This document shows positions 35,250 through 47,390 of a DNA stretch of 64,000 bases, one piece after another. The notes under the pieces are model-generated. The model was not told where the DNA came from and did no database searches. It saw nothing but the letters and a program-made list of their open reading frames with translations. The position numbers were made by a program, and so were the translations under genes. Numbering within the stretch: the stretch's first letter is position 1; each line of letters opens with the position of its first letter. The stretch comes from Ryuthela nishihirai (taxonomy: Eukaryota; Arthropoda; Arachnida; Araneae; Heptathelidae): positions 17,757,801 to 17,821,800 of the forward strand of contig JAWZYU010000019.1 in the NCBI GenBank assembly GCA_038380435.1, in the 5' to 3' direction.

Positions 35250-35570
35250 CAAGAGACTGTATTTCGATTGTAGTCTAACCATTTCCCTCCTTTTTAGAGC
35301 TCTTTAAAACATTTCTTGAAAAATGCATGAAATATGCATAAGTTTAATGATTTTTGCCTATATCTTTACTACCGTTTTAAAATTTTTTTGCTTATATTAA
35401 AATGGGGAGGGGCATGACCCCTTGACTTCTCCCACTACCACTATCAGATTTGACCTTGCTATACAGCCGTATCAAATCATTATAAAGCTCAAGAGTAAAG
35501 AGATACAGATTACTTCTAAGTATAGAATTAAAGAAATATTTTTACTCAAAACATGGGTTGAGTTGTTTGG

Positions 35571-35874
35571 GTTGTTTTATCTCTGAGTTGCACTTTTGTG
35601 CACACAATAGGCTAAATGGCCAGGTTACGATGTTCACGAGGGCTCAGAGAAGGTTGGGCCCACAGGACAGTTGTTAGGAGACAGATGGTAACCTCTCATA
35701 ACGGCCATCCAGCATGTTCTTTAACGTGCACAGGGTATGGCTCTCCCACACATGGGCCCACGGCTTAACATCCCATCTGATGGAAGCGACCTTTCCAAGC
35801 CCATCGCTATCCCCTAATCTGGGAAATGAAGATTACAAGCCTGGCATGCTGCCAACTGAGCCACCCCCACCCCA
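35571..35874 (-). mobile_element. tRNA-derived SINE with internal deletion
   Basis: The reverse copy extends from gttgttttatctctgagttg to the box A side (caactgagccacccccaccc), so both ends are present. About 50 bases of the leader/box B region are missing near 35815. Confidence 0.88.
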
Positions 35875-35883
35875 ATCTCAAAA

Positions 35884-36425
35884 CATAAGTTTCCCCCTGA
35901 GCGATATTCAAACCCACATCCCTGAATACATTCCAGGTGTTCTAACCACTATACCATCAACAGCTAGTTTTTTTCCGGACAACTATGACTATAGATTATC
36001 CCATTTTGTCGCTGTTCGTAGCGCCATCTGTGATTTGGAACGTGAAACATTTGAACATTGCAACAAATTTTTCCCTTAGGGCAAATATAGAAATGTTTAT
36101 CGTTCTCGATCATAGATGGCGTCAAGAGCGCGAAAAATTGTAATGATTTATAGGCACCATTGTGAGAGAAATGAAGAAGCTGCTGATAACTGAGTGGTTA
36201 GAACACCTGGCATTCAACGTTCTCTCTCATTTTTGGAGATAGTGCCCGCAGAAGAAATTCTTCGTGCGCCGGGCTGTTGGGTTCATCTTTTGCGAACTTT
36301 CGTACACGGAGAATGATGGATCTGCGCGAGGCCCATCTTGGCAGTGTCTTCGCATCGTAGAGGGAACGTTGTTGGCATGTAAATATACAGAAGACGTGGG
36401 TTCGAGTTTCACTCAGGGCAAAACA
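35884..36425. repeat. tRNA-like inverted repeat pair
   Basis: ccaggtgttctaaccactat (about 35936) and its complement gagtggttagaacacctgg (about 36192) resemble box A regions. gggtttgaat-type (35907, reversed) and gggttcgagtttcac (36399) resemble box B. A second SINE-like family, head to head, with a 'gcgccatct/agatggcgt' inverted pair between (36028 and 36115), is a reasonable reading. The right copy is split by about 150 bases bounded by aacgttctctc and gagggaacgtt. Confidence 0.45.
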
Positions 36426-36429
36426 TGTT

Positions 36430-37830
36430 TTTTCAGAAAAAATATATAATTCTTTAGAGAGCTTTCAAAGCGAAATACTGAATGTCCTTCATTTGTAAAA
36501 TATTTTTTTTTCGAAAAATGACACCAAAGATAATTTGAATGTCCAAAATTCATATATCATGTATTTCAATGCATGCTATTTGAAGAATTTGAATAGTCAA
36601 GAGAAAAATCAATCAACCTGGAACTTTATGCAATATTACAAATTATTGCTTCTAATCTATAAAAATTCAATTATTTTAGCCAAAACCAGAATTAATACAA
36701 AACGTGTCCAGAACACGTACGTATTTATTTCCTAAAACAAAAAAAAGTTGTGCTTTCCAACTTCCCTGAGTTAAAAGGCGACAACTCCCACATTGTATAT
36801 CCCTTTGCCCATCATAATCTACCATTAATCCTTTGGATACCAAGCTGTCTGAATACTCCTATCGCCACGATCCAGCTTACCGGCCGAGAGTTTTCAATAT
36901 TGCTTTCCCTCTCTGAACGATTAGCAATGAGAATGCAAATGAGGGATTAACGAGGTAGGCAAAAGGGGCGTCGTCAACCATTCCCTCGGGGGTGCTGTAA
37001 AGTGTCACTGACAATATTCGCTTGCATCCCGTTGTACAGTATGAGTTCGGTAGTAATTTCCACCAGAGGCAAAGCTGGGTAGGAGAGTAAGAGCGAAGCT
37101 TGTAGGAAAGTTGGGTCTAACACTGCGAAATATTTCTGCTAGTGGATTGTTGATCTTTACGATTTCCAGATTATTGTTTTAAAGCTTACTATATCTTTAT
37201 CAGAAGAGAAATGGCATTCATATTTTCGTAACATTATTTTTTTTCTCTTAAAATATTTTTAACATTTTTTTTTAATTTAAAAATGTGATAATTTTAAGAA
37301 TTATATGTTTTAACTTCATGGCAATAGAGAACTTCACAAATTTTTCAAATGAGTGTGGTAGTGGGAAAAGGAAATAAGGAAGTAAAATATTTAGTAACGC
37401 TCCTATTAACATAAAGTAATGGGCAAATTATATCTTTAGAAATTAATATTTTAAAAGCTTTTTAAACGTTACTTGTCGTACACTATTTTCGATTAGTATA
37501 ATATATAATATAAAAAAAGACATTTTTCCCTTTTTGCTCCCCATAAAATTTCAATCTAGTAAGTTATTAGTTTTTTAGACAGCTTAATTTTTGGTCAACA
37601 TTTAAACAAAATATTTAATCCACTTGCAAATTGCTCTGACATTTGGGAAAAATCATAATACCATGGAATAGATAAGTAGTTATCAACTTTTTCTAATCCA
37701 AAGACAAACGCAAAAGAGAAAAATATTGGGCAAAAGTTTAAAATCGAGTGCTATATTTTTTTGAAAACAATATGAGCCTCATTTTTTTTCCTAAAGCTGG
37801 ATTATTGAAACATTAAGGTTTTTAAGAGTT
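36430..37830. other. AT-rich region without recognisable gene
   Basis: Only short frames without motifs. Nothing else supported. Confidence 0.5.
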
Positions 37831-37897
37831 AAAGTCTTTGCAAGATTAATTTCATACATTTATATCAAATGTATGAAATTAATCTTGCAGAGACTTT
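37831..37897. repeat. 31-bp hairpin with 5-nt loop, one mismatch
   Basis: Arms 37831-37861 and 37867-37897 are complementary except for one position, which would be a G-U pair in RNA. The loop is atatc. It resembles the tight hairpins at 2808 and 32352 in design but not in sequence. Confidence 0.9.
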
Positions 37898-37899
37898 AT

Positions 37900-39125
37900 G
37901 TGAAATTATTTTATGAATATTTCAAATTTCTTTCTTTCCGCTGTTTACAATGGAGTAAAATAAAATAAAACTTTTGTGGGCAGGATTTGTTTTCTGCATC
38001 TTTTTGTGGTATAATAAAAATGAAAAATAAATTTAAAAAACTGGCCTACCTATAAACACCTTAAAACTTAGACAATAAACCTGAAATACATGGATTGTGC
38101 AATCAGTCACTGAGTTCGTATTCCCTTCAAAAGAAGATAGTTAGCCCGCAAGGCCGGATTTAGCTTCAGGACGATCCAAGAATTTCGTTTCAGTGGGAGG
38201 GAGATTGTTTTCGGGAGGTCCGAAATTTTTGTTTTGAGAGGAGTCCGAAAATTCAGTTTTGGGAAATCTCACTTGTGTATGATTTCTCATTTGCCAAACT
38301 AAATAGTATGAGATTTTATATTTTTTTAAATTTAATAGTTTGGTGCCGGACATGAAATTAAAGACTGAAATAAAATTATGTAAAGACAAGTGTTCTGGAT
38401 TTCAAAGCGGTAATGAAGTTTGAGATTTAGTATGACAGCTGGAAGTTCGAAGGGAGGGGGGACGAACTTTTCAGGAGCGTGGGTTTCTAGGTACTTCTTT
38501 GGAATTACTCTTGTTGAGTAGGTAAATTGGCGCTTTATCTCACATTGTAGTAAATGCGAATTCAATGACTGATTACATCAATATTCTTTAGGTTTATTTT
38601 GTATGTTTTGAGCGTATGTAGGAAGAAGGTACTTTAACGAAAGCCATCTCAAACAATAAAATCAAATATAAAAATTTTAACTCAACTCTAATATTATATC
38701 AAAGAATTTTTAACTGCTGCAGAAGCTCCAATCTCCAAAATACGTTCGTGTTATCTATTCTTCATTTCCTTTTCGTTTAGCGCAAACATCTGAGTCATAC
38801 CAGATGAAGTTAGAACTGAAAGGTCCAGGATCAAAGCTACCTCACCGTGCTGCAAATTTGCCAATAAGCTAATAGTAGTGTATTCGCAGGATAATACCCC
38901 CCACAGACAGTGCTTTGCGCCTATGACGTCACACATCCGCTTACGTCATAGGTACATTATAAGCAATTAATTTTTTTAATTATTTATAGGCAAAATATTT
39001 GCATCATGACATTTGCTTATTACACGTGCATGTTTTTGTTTTTATTAATTCGTTTAATTATATGACTTTGTAACAATATCAAAGGCTTTATGTTATTTCG
39101 ATATGCTCCTCCTATCCCAAGAGAG
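37900..39125. other. Region without recognisable gene
   Basis: It includes a small inverted repeat with a CRE-like core, cctatgacgt (38920-38929) and acgtcatagg (38943-38952). The segment before it (cagtgcttt...cctatgacgtcac) resembles 30445-30469. No coding signal. Confidence 0.5.
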
Positions 39126-39475
39126 TACCGTATTTCTTCGATTCTAAGACGCACTTTTTTCCCCATAAACGTCTCTAAAAACGGGGTGCGTCTTAGAATC
39201 GATGGCGTCTTAGAATCGCAGAAAAGACGGCTCAGAAGAATCAGACTCTGATATTGATTCAGAAGGAAGTGATGAATAGAAGAATACTTACTGATAAATA
39301 AGTACTATTGTTGTTAGTAAATTGAATTCTATTATAATAAAAATATTTGTTAGATATATTTTAGCAATTTATTTATTTTTTATATCTTAGAATCAAAACT
39401 TTTTGTCTGTTGGTGGTGCTGAAATTAAAGTGCGTCTTAGAATCGATGGCGTCTTAGAATCGAAGAAATACGGTA
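39126..39475 (+). mobile_element. pogo/Tigger-type MITE
   Basis: TA-flanked, 350 bp. The left end accgtatttcttcgattcta and the right end reverse complement are identical over about 25 bases (through agacgc). The gcgtcttagaatcgatg motif is repeated at both subtermini. An internal acidic reading (SEESDSDIDSEGSDE then stop, near 39230-39278) resembles the acidic C-terminus of pogo-like transposases, suggesting derivation from such an element. Confidence 0.8.
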
Positions 39476-39479
39476 ATAC

Positions 39480-41730
39480 ACAGTTAAGGTAGAATTTAAC
39501 CATAAACTTTAATCTAAACATTTCTGTTCCACTGAAGTTAAATTCCCGGAGTCTCCCCCAAACTGAATTCTCGGACCCCCCTACCGAAACTTAATCTTGC
39601 GCACCTGCCTGGTTGGACTATACATCTCTCCCCTCCCTCCTCCGCCGTCCCATAGATCCGGCCTGGGGCCCGGTATACTTAATATAAAATAATAATAATG
39701 TAAAATGGTTTAGAACATATTTTTACCACAAATTTCAAAAAATAGCAAAGACCTTCATTTTCCATTAATATTTTCCAATCCATATCAATAGTATGTTGAA
39801 TATTGTTCTCAAAAATGCAACATTCCACAAATGGCTTATCATTCAATTTTTCCATTCAAATTCAATATATCAATTATAATTTCCAGGTCAGAATATCGTA
39901 TCTTTGTGATGAGAAGTTTGCGTCGGCACATGCTACTTATGAATAAACAGCAAAAATCACTCTTTGAGCAGTTGACCAAAATTAGTTAGATGATTCTTCA
40001 TCTGAATTTCGAGAGAGTCTCAGCTATTTAAAGAGTGGGGTTGCACAGATAAGTGGAGTTTGAACTGTCCCTAAGGCTCATTTCTCATATTCGATCTAAT
40101 GCACGTCATGTGATCGACAGTATTCTCGGATCAGTCAATGCGGTGTCCCATATGGCTTTGGTACGACAAGCAGGATAAATATTGATGATGCGGGACAGTT
40201 GGCAACACTAGGCGTACCCAAGTGTGCTTATGTTGGGGGGTGTTAAGGTTGTGGATCTGAGTATCATACGTTTTTTAATGGAGTCTCCAGAAATGAAACA
40301 CTCAAGCATACAATAAAAGAAATTACAAATAGACTAAAACATGTTAACTCTCATTGAAAGTTTCTGAGTATACCTTTGGCAACGCAGATAAGACTTTGTA
40401 AATAACTAAGACATCAATTGCGTTGACTTCACTATTGTTATACGTAACAAACCAAGTCGTAGAATAGTGTTGTACGCAACAGAATAATTCATTACGAAAC
40501 AATGAAAAATACGTTAACGTTGGAGAAGAGGCCATGTCTCTCTGTTAGAATTGCCTACAACTCCTCGTCGTCGAGGTCGTTCTCCTTCGCATCCTCATCT
40601 AATCAAAGTAGGTCTGAACTTCAATATACCATTTATCTAGTTAGGGAACTTATGTGTTTATGCCGTAGTGAATTTATGTTAGTGCATACTTGTTGTATTT
40701 GTTTTAGCCAATATCCTTGCTGTTTGTCGAGCGTTGGACGCTCAGAAGATTGGTTGCACCGCATTAAGTGCGGACGTCTGTAAAATCGCGGTGGTAAGAA
40801 ATGGTAATATATTGGGAGTTAAATGGGGAATAAGATTTCTGTTATTGTTTAAGTATACTTTAGCTCAGGAGTTATTTGTTATGTGTTCAGTTACATGTTA
40901 TATCTATGTGTTAACCGAGTAGACGGAGACGTGCAAGGTTTACACCCTTGGTAATCCAACCTTCGTTTAGCCGGTTAACAAGACGTTCAATATACTAAAT
41001 AGTAATTAAATATATTCGGGTCGATTTGTAGTAACCCAGGTGGATCTGATTTATACCCTCCATTCACAGAAATCGATATTTCATTACATCTGGTCTGGAA
41101 ATCGGGTTTCAATTATTTTAAACATCTTCCTGTTCTTTATCATTTAACAACAGATAAAAATGCCCAATTATTTTTTACCAAATGTTTCGAAATATATTCA
41201 ATTATGGCAAATTACATTAATAACAATTGCATTAATTATATTAGTATTAATAATATTTACATTAATATTAATAAAATTGCATTAACCTGTAAATAATGCT
41301 TTTCCTTTTCATTGTATATTACATTATTAAATATAATAAATAATAAATACCCCCTCAAGCAACTGCTTGCCACAGCGGTCGAGTACGTACAAATTTTCTG
41401 CACAACTTAAACCCACCATAGCACAATTTGCCCATATTTAATTTTATTTCGTTATAGAATTTTCTATGACTGACAAATTGTATCCAAGTGCTGGAACTTG
41501 AATTGAAATACGAAATTATTTGAAAAATTCCATTTTGTGAATGAGACAATATTGTTTTTTCGGGTTTAGAAACTTCTGACGTGGAGACTATGTTCGGAAT
41601 TCCAAAATACATCCACTTCTTCCCTCCCCAAAAAGAGGGGAGGCAAAATTTTATTAGTAGAGGAGAATCAATCGTAAGCGTTTTATGCGAAATGAAAGCT
41701 TGCGACGTGGAGAGTGAAATCCCATATACT
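39480..41730. other. Region without recognisable gene
   Basis: Several 60-90 codon frames (for example 40502-40783) show no family motif. A minus-strand stretch near 40380 reading YKVLSALPKVYSETF faintly recalls Copia Gag but is too short to call. Confidence 0.45.
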
Positions 41731-41736
41731 TTAGAG

Positions 41737-42393
41737 CAGTGGTTCTCAAAGGATGTGCCGAGAAATTTGGGATGGAATTGTAGATAAAAGGAAATTTAGA
41801 AACCATTTTGTTGCTCCTTCCTGAAACTGATTCTTCATTTAACTTTTTTCCGTTTAATAAAAAACTTATCCATATGAAAATGGGATAACATGCAGGGCAC
41901 AAAGCGGGGACGGATCTAGGGGGTGCAAAGGGACCCCCCCCCCTTCCTTTCAGAATACAATAAGGGTAAAAGAGGGAAAACTTATTAAATTTATTTATAT
42001 TTTATGCATTTTTGAAGATTTTTTTTAAAAACCTTCAAGTAGAGGATGAAATGTTAGAGTGCATTGGAAATGAAGTCTCTTGGGCTCCCCTTTGACATTT
42101 CTTTTTTTGACTCGATTTTGTTTCTTGGGGCCTGCCTCGATATTTTTCTAGATACGGGCCTTACACAAAGCATACCGTTAATACACACAGCGTAGTACTA
42201 ACCTTAATACACGTCAGAACTTAAAAAAAAGTTCTCTGCGTTTACAAACGACTCCACAAAAGTGGCTATTATTGAAGACAAATTGCGCATGTGCGAATTT
42301 CCCGTAGTATTACCACCAAATTTTTAGTGCCATCAGTATTCACGGCGAAATATACGATGTGCCGTGAGCAAAAAAAAAGTTTGAGTATCACTG
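41737..42393. mobile_element. hAT (Charlie-like) MITE, 657 bp
   Basis: The left end cagtggttctcaaaggatgt and the right end ...gagtatcactg (reverse complement cagtgatactcaaa) are the classical hAT MITE termini. Flanks ctttagag and ctttaaag agree at 7 of 8 bases, an aged target duplication. A second dispersed repeat (R2) is nested inside. Confidence 0.82.
41903..42165 (+). repeat. Dispersed repeat R2, copy 2 (nested)
   Basis: It shares the ggacggatctaggggg start, a C run, the ttatgcatttttgaag segment and the tttttctagatacgggcc end with 4425-4680. It sits inside the hAT MITE and is therefore younger than that insertion. Confidence 0.55.
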
Positions 42394-42399
42394 CTTTAA

Positions 42400-43300
42400 A
42401 GAAAGAGAAAAACCCGAGCAACAGAAGATAAATTTGCTTGTTAATCATAATGCACGAAAATGTGAAGTTCTACAATAAACGAAAGGTTATATATAAATAA
42501 GTCAGAGGACCTAAAGATATCCTAGCTTTGGGTCTCAAGTAAGAGTCATCTGGCCCAGACTGAAAGGTTATAGTAGCGTCCAAAGGATAATTTGCTTTTG
42601 ACAGAGTCATAAGCGAAAGGCTTCCTCTGGGAGCCTTTTTTTGTTCCTTTTCAGAAACAAAAGAGCGAATGCTTCACTTTGTCGTCAGTCTGTCAAATTC
42701 TTTGTTTTTAGAAACGGATCAAAAATTCTTTTGTGTTGGTTAGGTATTGTGAAATAGTACGATTCGTACTTGCGAAATCTCCATGCAACTAATTGCGCCA
42801 TCAAACAGTGAAAAAAGTTGAAAATGGCAAACATTTCAATATTGTAATCGATGTAATTATATTAGAAATTTTTAATATTAATGGTAACATTTCACCATCA
42901 GCACAAGCACAATTTTTCTTGTTTTTAGTGATAATATTTATTTCCAAAAGCAAAGAATTATTTTTTCGTTGAATAGGTGTTTGATAAACTATTATGATTC
43001 ATAGTTTTTGAATCTCCCAAAAGTTTTAATTGCAATCTCTGACGGTTAAATAATTCCAAAATTTCAAACATTTAACATATATTGCTAAAGATATGATGTT
43101 TTACTGATAAAATATCACAATCAAGGACTTAACACGTGCAGCAACGATTTGTCCCTTCACTTCGGGAGGGGGGGGGGGGTGCAGGGAGTGACGAAACGTT
43201 TTGTTTTAAGAGATTAATGAAAGTTCTTTTTGAGTTGAACAGGTACTAACGAAATATGATGATTCATAGTTTTCAAACCCTTCAAAAGGCTTTAATTTAC
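42400..43300. other. Region without recognisable gene
   Basis: AT-rich, with a G run near 43170. No protein-like frame or repeat ends. Confidence 0.5.
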
Positions 43301-43305
43301 ATCGT

Positions 43306-46083
43306 TTCATTTTCACTGAAATGATCTTATTAGTGACGGTAATCGATATGTGCTGGAGTCATTCGGTCTAATGTTCAACTGCTATTAGGGACAAGACTAC
43401 AGTATTAATTTTTTTCCCGTCAATTAGGTGAAAAAAATGAATAGCCTTAAAGTCCAGCCAGAGTTTTACCTCGCTGACAGAGAAACTGAAAGAATTAACT
43501 GAAGCTGAATTTTGTTGTGGTTTGGGTTGTTTACCTCTAAGTGACACTTTTGTGCATTCAATGGGCTAAACCGCCAGGTCATAAGGACCACAAAGGTTCA
43601 GAGGAGGTTGGCGAAGGGGACCCACTGGATTGCACTTGGCAGACAGATGAGAGCTTTCTGTCTGGGCCTTCCAGCATGTTCTGTAACGTGCACAGGGTAT
43701 GGCTCTCCTTCATACATGGTCAGGGCTCAACAACCCCATCAGAATGACCGCGACCTTTGTAATCTCATCGGTGTTCCCTTTCACACCGAGAGTAGGGTGG
43801 AGCTTATGGGAGATAAATCTCAACGCTGATACAGTGGGAACTCGAAATTGGGAATATCGCATTACTAGTCTGGTGCTGGTGATTATGATTCAGGCAAGAC
43901 ATGGTGGCTACCTCAGGTACCAAAGTTTCAGTTTATGCTTCTGTTCAGGAGACTTCAAAATAGCTTGTTCCCTTCAATCGGGTTAGCTAGATAATCAGCG
44001 TTATCTGCTCTCTGATTGGCCCATTCAACACACCGAAATTGTCTTTCATTTTGAGAGTTTAAACTCTCTAGATCGCTCCTTGAGCTGAGTTTGGTTAAAT
44101 TGACATCGAATGTCAGCGAATACACTGATGATCTTTAAGCTGATCGCAGTGCTATGACTTTACTCTTTTTACCTACAGGGTACCGAGATTTATGAAAATT
44201 ACATGATAAAATTCAAAGCAGTATTTATATAGCTTAGTAGTTATAAGAGACAAAAAAAGTAACATCAAGTACCAGGTTACCAATTAAAAACCCATTAACA
44301 CCTGATAAATAATGAATAATGACGTAACTCAGATAAAACATGGCGATATGTTTTGGCAGTTCCGGAAGATGGTCATTCTCAAGTGTAAAAGATATATTTC
44401 GAAAGACATGGAGCTGGCCATTTCGTTGCAATACGAGAACACGGTGCAATTCCAAGTTATCATGCAAACTGCCTTTGTGGTTCACATAAAGGATACGTTA
44501 TTTTTATTTACTTTTTATTGCGTGCAAACTTTAACAGCTTTAGTACTATACAGTGTTAAGATGATTTTCAACTATGATTTAATATACAAATTCCATGTGA
44601 TTAATTTTTAGAGAATGCGTTTAATAACAAGTTAGTTTACCTCACGATATACGCTGCAGTGCGTACTCAACATCTTCTCATGTAAGGAAAGTTGAGGGGT
44701 TTTTGATACTTTGGCGACTAGGAGCTACCATATTCCATAAATACTTCTCTTAATATACATTAAGTATATATTTAAGTGTGTAATAGAGATTACAACTTGT
44801 ATCTTAATCCTTGCGTACTCTACCAACACGTTACTATATGGAGACATTAAAATCTTAGAATTTATATCTTCGGATGAGTTACCTGTTTTCGTTTTACAAT
44901 TATCACTTACAGATCCACAAGGGTTGATAGGAATGGCATTCTGTGTAGGTTAAATTTCTTCAGAACAATCTGAAATATATTCCATAAGACTGGAATCAAG
45001 GATTGAAACTGCCAAGATAGATACAGCAGATCACTGGGATGCTCCCGAAATCACTCATGACCAGTTGAAATATGGACGTGATCATGACTACCATTTGAAA
45101 GGGAACCACGTCGATATCAGTCCTTAATAACTGCCATTTTGTCCACAGATACAATGAATGCCAACGGAAACTTCCCATGCTATAATATCCCTACCATCGC
45201 CAGAGGTTTGGGATTGAAACAATCTGAGCGATGTTTCACTTCATCTGCAACACACTTTGGACGTTCTTTATGAGATTTTTTTTCCATTATGAGAATTTGA
45301 AATGAGAAGTGATAATGGCTGAATTAACAACGCTGCATGCAATCAATTGGTCACTTGAAGTGATTTAAAGCAATTTACTAAAGAAATTCGCAGCCCACTG
45401 CAAACGGTTGCCTAGTTCCTTATCTAAGTGAGGTCCTTTACGGTAAATCCACGGCGAGAACTTCATTCACTTTGGAGATGGCGAAATCATTTCTTCTCTT
45501 ACAATATTTAAATGTGGGCTCAGATAGGAAAGATTTTGTGCAATAATATTAGAATGATATCATTGGTGGTCATTGCATCTCTTTCGTCCTCATAATCTAT
45601 CTGCAGAATCATCACATTGCTTACAAAATCACATTAATTATCTTTACTTATTTATAAGGGATATGCAAACGATTCAACCCTTCACTTGAAGAAGCGTGAT
45701 CACAGAGCCAGGATGGGTCTTTCTCCTGATGCTTTAATGGGATATTAATTATTTGAATAAATGTTTTCGTACTAGGGGTGTGTGCATGACAAACAATACA
45801 CATTGTGTATTCAAATGACACTTATAAGTCAGATTGGTTTACACTTGCTTCATCGATTCGACTTTTTAAAAAATATTTTTAACAGATCGGGGATGTTTTG
45901 CAAGGGATAGCCGAGATTAGATATTTGTTACAAATCATCGACATCTATCGAAACTACAATGATTATTCCCTAAAATAATGATAATGCTTATGGGTCTAGA
46001 AAGACTGTCATCCATCAGATAGGACGTTAATGCAAGGCCCCGTATGCAGGAGAACAATATTCTGTGCACGTTGAAGAACAGGG
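43306..46083 (-). repeat. Right arm of the 2.75-kb inverted duplication
   Basis: Reverse copy of 10797-13553. It includes SINEs at both ends. At its right edge the SINE continues past the limit of homology, showing that the other arm, not this one, was truncated. The arm differs by scattered substitutions and by small indels such as the short insertion near 43945. Confidence 0.9.
43526..43880 (-). mobile_element. tRNA-derived SINE in the duplication arm
   Basis: Twin of 12984-13338: gttgtttacctctaagtgac at one end and ggaactcgaaattgggaata (box B region) at the other. Confidence 0.85.
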
Positions 46084-46222
46084 AGACTTCCATCTATTTC
46101 TTAAGAGCTGTCCAAAGGATCTCTTTCACCAACCTTCTCTGAATCCTTTAGGTCTTTTGTGTCCTTTAGGTCTCTGTTCATTTAACACATTGTAGGAGAA
46201 AAAGTGTCTTTAGGAGGTAAAA
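45984..46222 (+). mobile_element. SINE spanning the duplication edge
   Basis: gggtctagaaagactgtcat, then gcaaggccccgtatgcagga, then accaaccttctctgaatcct to ggaggtaaaaaaaat. It is 5'-truncated, and its tRNA head is absent. Confidence 0.75.
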
Positions 46223-46621
46223 AAAATCGAACATTTCTATGTTTACATTTTAGGAAAAATAATTATTTCAAAAATAACCCTGGTGTTCGTTTGAGGAAAT
46301 ACTTGAGATTTCTTCTCGTGTATCATGTCTTCTTTTAAAGTTTATATCTTATGATGAATGATTTTTCTTTAATTAGTAACATACGGCAAGCAATTATAAT
46401 CTTATTAGTTCTGTTTGCGATTTATATTCAGTTGTCGCCGAATGTGAGACTCATTATTATTTACTATTAAATTCTGACAGATTGAGCAACATTTCATTCT
46501 CTTTCTCTGTTTTATGTAGGTATGATGTGAAGAAGCAGCACGAACACCCCGAGCAGTCCGGGGCGAAAAGGACTTGCCCACCACGTTTTCGTGAGGACGT
46601 TATGATGGAGCGAGACATCGA

Positions 46622-47112
46622 CAACATTTGAGGAGGCTTTAGCAAAAGCTACACTGGAGGAGAGCAATGATTGTGCCTCCGGACGAACGCCAGCCATACG
46701 AGCACTTGACGAGGAAACCCCTGCTAGGAACACAGAGTCGAACCCTCTGACCCAGCTACAGGATCTGTTGGCAGCCTTTCCGCTGTGTCAGATCCAGGCA
46801 GATCTAGTACGTTTGGGGGAGCGCCTCCACCAGATTGAGGGACAGCGAGAGAGGAGCCATACCAGTCAGCCCCAGCAACAGCGGCACCCCTTGGCGGATC
46901 ACCAGGGTGTCTCGTGCTTTGCGTGCGGTGGAGTGGGCCATTACGCCCGTCAGTGTGCGTCGCCCCCGACCCTACGCCCACGTGACCCGCGATACCAAAC
47001 AGGACGAAACCGGCAGCAAAATCGAGACCGAGCAACTCCACGGAGGACCCGCTGGACGAGAGAGAATGGATTCCCCTTTACACCCCCTCAGCGAAACTCA
47101 AGATCAGGGTAG
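46622..47112 (+). pseudogene. Gypsy element G1, Gag C-terminal part
   Basis: Plus strand: TFEEALAKATLEESND, then a linker and a CCHC zinc knuckle (CFACGGVGHYARQC) with basic, Arg-rich flanks. It matches the minus-strand copy at 54061-54750 almost base for base but lacks the N-terminal Gag. It is interrupted at 47112 by about 2.9 kb of LINE material and resumes at 50052. The 11 bases gatcagggtag are repeated at both sides of the interruption (47102-47112 and 50041-50051). Confidence 0.85.
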
Positions 47113-47214
47113 TAGTAGTAGAACACATAACATAAATTGAATATTCTTGCTTTATAAAAGCAAACTCATTCAGAGGCTTTTTGAATCTGAATTAAATTAA
47201 ATAGATGGTATAGT

Positions 47215-47390
47215 ATTAATGATGGTATAGTACCCTGCTGAGGTGTGGTCAACTTCACAGGGTCCTGGTGCTGACCATTTATACCTACCAGACTGGACTT
47301 GTTTATGGATTTGAGTTTGATTATGGATCCTGGGCTTGCTGCACTGGTGGGCCTCTGTTGAGGGAGAATCTGCCGCTGTGTTTTCTGTTT
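47215..47390 (+). repeat. Dispersed repeat R3, copy 2
   Basis: taccctgctgaggtgtggtc and ttgctgcactggtgggcctc match 2670-2950. It ends at the 5' edge of a truncated RTE-like LINE. A small ttgctttataaaagcaa palindrome lies just before it (about 47147). Confidence 0.6.

Noticed and set aside
38147..39675. A hAT element suggested by ggccggatttagc (38152) and agatccggcc (39655)
   Set aside because: The inverted match is short, no 8-bp duplication was found and the intervening DNA shows no hAT features.
40344..40535. Copia Gag-like peptide on the minus strand
   Set aside because: Only about twenty residues resemble the pattern. No knuckle, protease or RT is nearby.
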